60,339 nt of DNA, taken from positions 1 to 60,339 of the forward strand of contig JAITUJ010000064.1 of assembly GCA_031286385.1 (NCBI GenBank), written 5' to 3'. Position numbers and translations under genes: made by a program. The first letter of the stretch is position 1; each line of letters starts with the position of its first letter. The notes below the pieces were generated by a model that was not told where the DNA came from, did not search any database, and saw only the letters and a program-made list of their open reading frames with translations. Shown piece after piece: positions 55,337-60,339 of this stretch. Source of the DNA: Clostridiales bacterium. Its GTDB lineage: Bacteria; Bacillota; Clostridia; Christensenellales; Pumilibacteraceae.

Positions 55337-56779
55337 CTATGCAACAGCATTTTCTTTTGGTTTTTTAAACCAAATAAAACCAATCAATATCGTCACAAAA
55401 ATTACAGCCAGATAAATAAGCGTCATTATCCACCCAGGAGTATTGTTTAAAGATCCATTGATAAAAAAGCTTACAATAGAGAATACAGTTGTAATCAGTG
55501 CTAAAAGTGGCATAAAAAACCGATTAATCCAATGCAAATCTTTCATTTTAAACATAAAAAATACAAATATCGGGGACACTGTTACAGCAAAGCCAAGGAT
55601 AGTGATGTCACCTATGTCAAAAATTATTCCACTTTTATCCCAATTATATATTCCAAAACCCCACAATTCACTAAACATTTGTATGCACAACCAAAACATA
55701 GTAATACCCAATACTAGTATTGATGCGTTATGTGGAGAATTGGTAGAAGGGTCCAATTGAGAAAATACCTTTGAGTTTGGACCCAAACCTCTACATGATA
55801 TTGCATACAGACTGCGATTTTGTCCCATGATATTTGAATTTAATGCACCTATGCAAGAAATGATAATAAACAAAATCATAATTGTAGAAAAGCCACTGTT
55901 TATTAGCCTAGAAAAAGCATCCGCTGCCCAGTTGGATTCAGACCCACTTACACTAGGGTCAGGTGGATTTGCTCTGTCTCCCAAAAATGAAAGACCTAAA
56001 AAGTAAAGTACATAAGCAGCAATAACAATGATAGAACCAGCTATTAACGCTATGGGCAAATTTCGTTTACCATTTTTTATCTCTGCATTCAATGCAGTTA
56101 CGGTGTACCAGCCACCGTAAGCAAACCCAGTAGCGATCAAGGCCCCAAAAAAGCTACTTCCACTACCTTCTGTCCTCGACTGTATCATATCCGTTATTGT
56201 AGGTGTTTGGTGAAAAATTGCCCAAACCATGCCGCCAAATCCAATAAAAATTATGGGTATCAATTTTATATAAGTGGCCGTTGTGTTTAACTTGCCTGCC
56301 AATTTGGGCGCCAACACATTGATACAAAAGAGTACTACAATATAAAAACCAGCCAATGTAAAGACAAAACGTGAGTCCCACCCGTATACAGACTTATCTA
56401 ACCCCAAAAATTGACTGGTAAAGTCAGCGGCAACTACGGCCATGATTGCGGTTGCACAGGGGTGATAGATGGTTGCTAAAAACCATCCTGCACCATATGC
56501 ATACTTCTTACCTACTATTTCTTCGCTGTAATCCATGAATCCGCCGCACTTTTCGTACTTCGTTGCCAAAATGGCAAAGACATAGGCACCACTCAACATA
56601 GATATGCCACCTAGTACCCAGGCCAAAACGCCCATGAATATGTCACCATCAGTATTGAACAAAACTCTACCTGGCCTAAAAAATATACCGGCACCGATGA
56701 CACTGCCCACTACCATGGCAATTGCAGCAATTAAACCATACTTACGCGTTAAAGCGTTATGACTACTGTCACTTTGCAT
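55337..56779 (-). CDS. APC-family amino-acid permease
   Basis: 480 residues from the chosen start, about 12 hydrophobic helices. The first helix has the APC signature AMVVGSVIGAGIFFRPG. It resembles LAT/SteT-type amino-acid exchangers. Substrate unknown. The open frame extends to 56842, three bases from the cas2 stop, but the N-terminus there (MIKFLQRKYGLK) precedes the normal APC start. I prefer the ATG at 56779, with a GGGGG stretch 11 bases upstream. It is oriented with, and probably transcribed from, the cas9-cas1-cas2 unit, an unusual neighbour for a CRISPR locus. Confidence 0.88.
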   Translation of the reverse strand: MQSDSSHNALTRKYGLIAAIAMVVGSVIGAGIFFRPGRVLFNTDGDIFMGVLAWVLGGISMLSGAYVFAILATKYEKCGGFMDYSEEIVGKKYAYGAGWFLATIYHPCATAIMAVVAADFTSQFLGLDKSVYGWDSRFVFTLAGFYIVVLFCINVLAPKLAGKLNTTATYIKLIPIIFIGFGGMVWAIFHQTPTITDMIQSRTEGSGSSFFGALIATGFAYGGWYTVTALNAEIKNGKRNLPIALIAGSIIVIAAYVLYFLGLSFLGDRANPPDPSVSGSESNWAADAFSRLINSGFSTIMILFIIISCIGALNSNIMGQNRSLYAISCRGLGPNSKVFSQLDPSTNSPHNASILVLGITMFWLCIQMFSELWGFGIYNWDKSGIIFDIGDITILGFAVTVSPIFVFFMFKMKDLHWINRFFMPLLALITTVFSIVSFFINGSLNNTPGWIMTLIYLAVIFVTILIGFIWFKKPKENAVA

Positions 56780-56801
56780 AAATAAATGTACCCCCGTAAA
56801 G

Positions 56802-56816
56802 TGGGCTTTAAGCCCA
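56802..56816. repeat. Short palindrome between cas2 and permease
   Basis: TGGGCTT-T-AAGCCCA, a 15-base perfect palindrome in the 66 bases between the cas2 stop and the preferred permease start. No T-tail, so not a terminator. It could be an RNA hairpin that tunes permease expression. Confidence 0.4.
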
Positions 56817-56845
56817 TACTTCCTTTGTAAAAACTTTATCAAAAA

Positions 56846-57166
56846 TTATAAAAAAGTCAACTGGTGCCACTGGGCACTTTTATCATACTTTGTGGCTTCA
56901 CCCACAAGGATATCCACACCATTGTATTGTTTTTCTGTAATAGTAAGCAACCTTACACTGCCCAAAGCAGGAATTGCAGTTTTAATTCTTTTGCGATATT
57001 TTTCCACGCAATCCAAACCGTTGCAAATTCGTACATATACAGAATACTGAATCATATAAAAGCCTTCTTTCAACAAAAAGTTTCTAAACTGCGTTGCAAC
57101 GCGTCGTTCATCTTTTGTATTGGTAGGCAAATCAAACATAATTAACATTCTCATAAATTTACTCAC
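56846..57166 (-). CDS. cas2: CRISPR-associated endonuclease Cas2
   Basis: 106 residues (102 from an internal ATG at 57154). The ferredoxin-like fold starts RMLIMFDLPTNTKDERR, with the conserved aspartate in FDLP, and QYSVYVRIC follows. Cas2 with Cas1 forms the spacer integrase. A GTG start at 57166 overlaps the cas1 stop as GTGA; the ATG at 57154 gives the usual family N-terminus. Confidence 0.94.
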   Translation of the reverse strand: MSKFMRMLIMFDLPTNTKDERRVATQFRNFLLKEGFYMIQYSVYVRICNGLDCVEKYRKRIKTAIPALGSVRLLTITEKQYNGVDILVGEATKYDKSAQWHQLTFL

Positions 57167-58062
57167 AAAAACTTGAACCTCTCTATGGGCGTCAATTTTA
57201 CATGTGGTAAAATTACAGTACTGTTAACAATACTTTGGTTCAACCCTATTATGACTTTGTCAATTGCATTGTTTAGATTGTATTTTTTTTCATCTACTGT
57301 AACAGAACTGTCTACTATGGCAAACAACTGTCGCTTGGCTTGCACATCAAAATCTTGATGACGCTCGACCATCGAAAATACAAACTGGTCAACAAAAGGC
57401 CTAAACGGCTCTATCATATCATCTGCAAGATTAAAAGCGTTTAATTCACTTTTATGCCAAATTCCTATACATGGCTCATATCCGTAGGCTACAATTGTGC
57501 GAGATATAAGCCCACGCAAAATTGCATAACCGTAATCTAGCGCTGCATTGATAAAGTTGTCTTGATGTCGTGCAAACCCTACACCAAATAATTGTTCAAA
57601 GTAAACAGATGCAGCGTTAGCTTCCGTGTGAGTTTGGTCACCAGGTTGTACCTTATTGGATAAATCAAAAATGTAGTCTGCTTTATCTTTGCTAAAAAGT
57701 TGCAACACTTTGGCTTGATTTTGCAATTTATTTTTTATGATTGCCTGCCACAAACTATCTTTAAACTCCTGCGTCATATTTATCTGACTTTTCAACGCTT
57801 TTAAATGTCTGCTGTGACTACAAAAAGGCAAAAGCACACCAGATGGTGAGTGTCTTGCATTGCACACAAATACACAAACTTGGTATTGTGCCAACTGTGA
57901 GAGTGTATATACAGAAATTGTGCTGTCTCTACTCTCCAATACAAGACTATTTATGTCTTCAATATCAAATTTGGTTTGGTCAAACTCTTGTTTTATACAT
58001 AGACGATTTTTGTCTATGTATAAATAACTCGGGCTGGATACAAAAATATTTCTAAAAGCCAT
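57163..58062 (-). CDS. cas1: CRISPR-associated integrase Cas1 (type II)
   Basis: 299 residues. Metal-site residues are Glu 147 in HTEANAAS, His 203 in GIWHKSELNAF and Glu 218 in LADDMIEPFRPFVD. It inserts new spacers with Cas2. Size and motifs match type II Cas1. A weak AAAGGAT lies 11 bases before the ATG. It is followed by cas2 with a four-base overlap and preceded by cas9 after 98 bases. Confidence 0.95.
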   Translation of the reverse strand: MAFRNIFVSSPSYLYIDKNRLCIKQEFDQTKFDIEDINSLVLESRDSTISVYTLSQLAQYQVCVFVCNARHSPSGVLLPFCSHSRHLKALKSQINMTQEFKDSLWQAIIKNKLQNQAKVLQLFSKDKADYIFDLSNKVQPGDQTHTEANAASVYFEQLFGVGFARHQDNFINAALDYGYAILRGLISRTIVAYGYEPCIGIWHKSELNAFNLADDMIEPFRPFVDQFVFSMVERHQDFDVQAKRQLFAIVDSSVTVDEKKYNLNNAIDKVIIGLNQSIVNSTVILPHVKLTPIERFKFL

Positions 58063-58140
58063 TATTTCTTTTATCCTTTAAATTTTTTATCCCCTATTTA
58101 TTAAAAACCCTTGTGTCAACCCTATTTGTATTTTTGCAAA

Positions 58141-58165
58141 CTACATAATTCTACATAATTCTACA
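58141..58165. repeat. Ten-base tandem repeat at the cas9 3' end
   Basis: CTACATAATT occurs twice in tandem, followed by a half copy CTACA that contains the cas9 stop codon. The rest of the cas9-cas1 gap (58063-58140) holds a TTGACA on the minus strand but no matching -10 at normal spacing. Confidence 0.6.
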
Positions 58166-60339
58166 CCAAACTGGATTTTTTGTCAAATGTTTGACGAACT
58201 TGTTTTGCTTTTATTGAAGTAATTTTTCCCAGTACATCAACTTCGCATTTTTTGATTGTTTGAAGTGTTTTTAAGCCTATCCTGCCATCCCAGTCTTTGC
58301 CATCACTTTTAAGCTGTGACCGATCGTGGGATAATAGCCCTATTGTTCCGCTGCTAATATCAGCACCATTATAATAAAAGTGACCTTTTTTACCTTTATT
58401 TTCCATATAAACTAAGTCATTTGGATACAAGCTAAACAAAAAGTCAGTTTCTTTCATCTCTTTCCACTCTTCATACGGCTTTTTTGCCACAACTGCTTTA
58501 TTTGGCAATTCTTTTTTTACGGTGTCATACACATAAATTGGCACAAAGTAGTACCCTAAATCCTTCTTTACAGCATCATTATCTGGTGTCAACTTGTCAC
58601 CTATTTTAAAAACATCAATCCTTATCATATCACCGTTTGCAGCTAAACCCCCACGCAACTCCAAATTTAGATTGGTACTCTCAATACATTTAACGGATTT
58701 TACTAGATTACCGTCTTCTATTTTGTTCCCTTTTTTATCTATAATTGGCTTAAAAAATGGCTTTTTAAAAGCTTTTTCGGCATCTCCATTGTACTCTATC
58801 AATTTATCTATCAAAGCTTTATGCAAAATTTGGTCACTTTTAGCAAAAATTGTATCACTGTAACCTTCTATTTTGTCTTTATTTTTATTTAACTTTAAAG
58901 CTTGTAATTTAGTAGTCTTAAATCTCTTTGTACTGTCAAATTTACCGTTGTGATTTTCAACTTTGACTTTTCCATACACAGTGTCTTTGTGCGCTTGCCC
59001 GCTCACTTTGCGTGTAGGTTTTCTAGATACAAATATTTTATCCTCAGCACAATCATGCAATCCTTGACTTTTTGTAATTAAATTTTCCACATTTTCCCTG
59101 AAAATTGTCGCATTTACATTTTTTAGTGGAGAAAATTCACTGTCAAAATGTTGCTTGTCCAAATCTTTTTTTAACTTATGACTGACTTGCCTTTTATCAA
59201 GCCCTCTTTGAATATATTCTTGATGTTCTAGAACTTCACCTGTGCCAAAGTCAATAAATTTGCCTGCCTCCATATCATGTTTACGCTGTCCATTTTCCAA
59301 TTTTTTGTAATGTCTACTTATTTGAGAAATATAAGATTGCGTAGTACAGCCTACTACAATGGCATCCAAAGCGTGGTGCGTATCACCAGCTTCTCTAATT
59401 TTGTTAAACCCAAATCTTGAACGAATAAAACTAGTCATAGTTCCATTGACGGATAAAACTCTACTTCTATTTGCACCGTCATCATCTTTGAAATTTGGGG
59501 CATCACTGAACTGCAAATATTTTTTGAACATATTTGCAATTAATTTAGTAGCGTATCTTGTATCATTGAGGTTGCGATCAATAAAATTTTGTCTGTCTTC
59601 CTGTGTAATTTCTAATTTTAATAGCCTAGCTTTCTTTTCAAAATTTCTCTCGTATATGCGGTTGACATTGCAAATAAACTGCTCTTTCTTTTGACCATCT
59701 AGGTATTCTAACGGCAACCTGTTTCCTTTCTGTTGATTTTCTGCTGCCAAAACCAAAACTTTGTTTTTATAGCTGTCGTTAAAACTCACACTGTATGGCA
59801 CTATGTGGTCTATTTCTACATACCCATCTTTAAGCAAATCTTCTTCTTTAATATGAACTCCACTGTACATACACAATCCACGCTGCTCTCTAAAAAGTTT
59901 TACTTTTTGAATATCTATACCGCCTGGTTGTGATTTATTCAAATCTTTTTTTATATAGTTTTTGATTCCTTCATTATTATTTCTATTTTCACTTTGCTCA
60001 TTTGCAATTCGTTTTCGTTCATCTGCACTTTTAGCCATCTCTCGCGCCAACTCTATGTTTATTGCTATTGGACTTGTATACTGCTGTATAAGTGCATTGA
60101 CAACTTTTATTGTCTGAGACGTAGAACGCCTGACAATTGGGTTGCTTATAGGCGACTTACCATCATTTTCTGCATGTTTTATGAGTTCCAACTTTTTTAC
60201 CCTTATTTTTTCACCTTCTGCTTTAAAGTCATATTCCGCTTTTTCGCACGCCTTGTCATAAGTCAAACCCGGTGTCCAATGAGGCAAAATTTTGTTTATC
60301 GCTTTAACAGAAAGATGCCCAAAACCTGACGGAAAGTCA
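58161..60339 (-). CDS. cas9: Cas9 endonuclease, 5' part missing
   Basis: The C-terminal ~725 residues of Cas9; the frame runs off the window end without a start codon. The entry FPSGFGHLSVKAINKI is the end of the recognition lobe. RuvC-II is SPIAINIELARE. The HNH domain has VEIDHIVPYS and NKVLVLAAENQQKGNRLP, with catalytic Asp/His and Asn intact (His codon at 59805-59807). RuvC-III is THHALDAIVVG. About 400 residues follow, covering the PAM-interacting region. RuvC-I, the arginine-rich bridge helix and most of the REC lobe lie outside. Without csn2 or cas4 next to cas1-cas2, the locus looks like type II-C. Confidence 0.96.
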   Translation of the reverse strand, partial: DFPSGFGHLSVKAINKILPHWTPGLTYDKACEKAEYDFKAEGEKIRVKKLELIKHAENDGKSPISNPIVRRSTSQTIKVVNALIQQYTSPIAINIELAREMAKSADERKRIANEQSENRNNNEGIKNYIKKDLNKSQPGGIDIQKVKLFREQRGLCMYSGVHIKEEDLLKDGYVEIDHIVPYSVSFNDSYKNKVLVLAAENQQKGNRLPLEYLDGQKKEQFICNVNRIYERNFEKKARLLKLEITQEDRQNFIDRNLNDTRYATKLIANMFKKYLQFSDAPNFKDDDGANRSRVLSVNGTMTSFIRSRFGFNKIREAGDTHHALDAIVVGCTTQSYISQISRHYKKLENGQRKHDMEAGKFIDFGTGEVLEHQEYIQRGLDKRQVSHKLKKDLDKQHFDSEFSPLKNVNATIFRENVENLITKSQGLHDCAEDKIFVSRKPTRKVSGQAHKDTVYGKVKVENHNGKFDSTKRFKTTKLQALKLNKNKDKIEGYSDTIFAKSDQILHKALIDKLIEYNGDAEKAFKKPFFKPIIDKKGNKIEDGNLVKSVKCIESTNLNLELRGGLAANGDMIRIDVFKIGDKLTPDNDAVKKDLGYYFVPIYVYDTVKKELPNKAVVAKKPYEEWKEMKETDFLFSLYPNDLVYMENKGKKGHFYYNGADISSGTIGLLSHDRSQLKSDGKDWDGRIGLKTLQTIKKCEVDVLGKITSIKAKQVRQTFDKKSSLV

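Overview
The window is an AT-rich stretch from a low-GC, Firmicutes-type (probably clostridial, probably uncultured) bacterium. Spo0A and a SpoIIE-type phosphatase indicate a spore-former lineage. MutS2, FtsY, the rimP-nusA-ylxR-ylxQ-infB-rbfA cluster, BioY and a cas9-cas1-cas2 locus without csn2 (type II-C-like) fit this. The first 20 bases match the end of an Illumina TruSeq adapter, so base 1 is probably a contig end and not chromosomal sequence. Most genes lie on the minus strand.

Layout. 25-9.6 kb: HAD phosphatase, tatD, metG, dps with a strong promoter and operator-like palindrome, ftsY, a NUDIX gene, an acyltransferase, a short SpoIIE and recF. 9.7-13.5 kb (minus): tsaE-tsaB-rimI-hydrolase-membrane Mur ligase. 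13.6-17.6 kb (plus): cysS-glycosyltransferase and birA-bioY. 17.6-29.4 kb (minus): pheS-pheT-mutS2, gyrB-ywaF, argS, ychF. 29.4-34.8 kb: a fused ABC transporter and a Ca2+-type P-ATPase. 35-36.6 kb: an island of small proteins, including a Cys/Asn-rich CnaB-like protein and a tiny zinc ribbon. 36.6-46.6 kb (minus): ruvX-DUF1292, an AP-endonuclease-like protein, and the rimP...ribF translation operon. 46.7-53.7 kb: a hypothetical gene, a second Ca2+-ATPase, a second hypothetical, ksgA, pth, an unusual thioredoxin reductase and a small LRR protein. 53.8-55.3 kb: spo0A and an 800-base non-coding stretch holding a candidate small RNA. 55.3-60.3 kb: APC permease, cas2, cas1 and the 3' two thirds of cas9, cut by the window end.

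The most striking pattern is in the promoters. At least ten first-of-unit genes have a -35 box, exactly 17 bases, a -10 box, and then a start codon only 5-10 bases further on with no ribosome binding site. These look like leaderless mRNAs. Genes inside operons, and a few strongly expressed single genes, instead carry AGGAG-type sites, several with TTG starts. None of the four aminoacyl-tRNA synthetase units shows a T-box leader.

No tRNA, rRNA, insertion sequence or CRISPR repeat array could be recognised. No wholly new multi-gene system is evident. The best leads are the leaderless promoters, the palindrome-embedded promoter with its ~70-nt transcript, the thioredoxin reductase lacking NADPH motifs, the minimal SpoIIE, and the permease that follows cas2 where an array might be expected.
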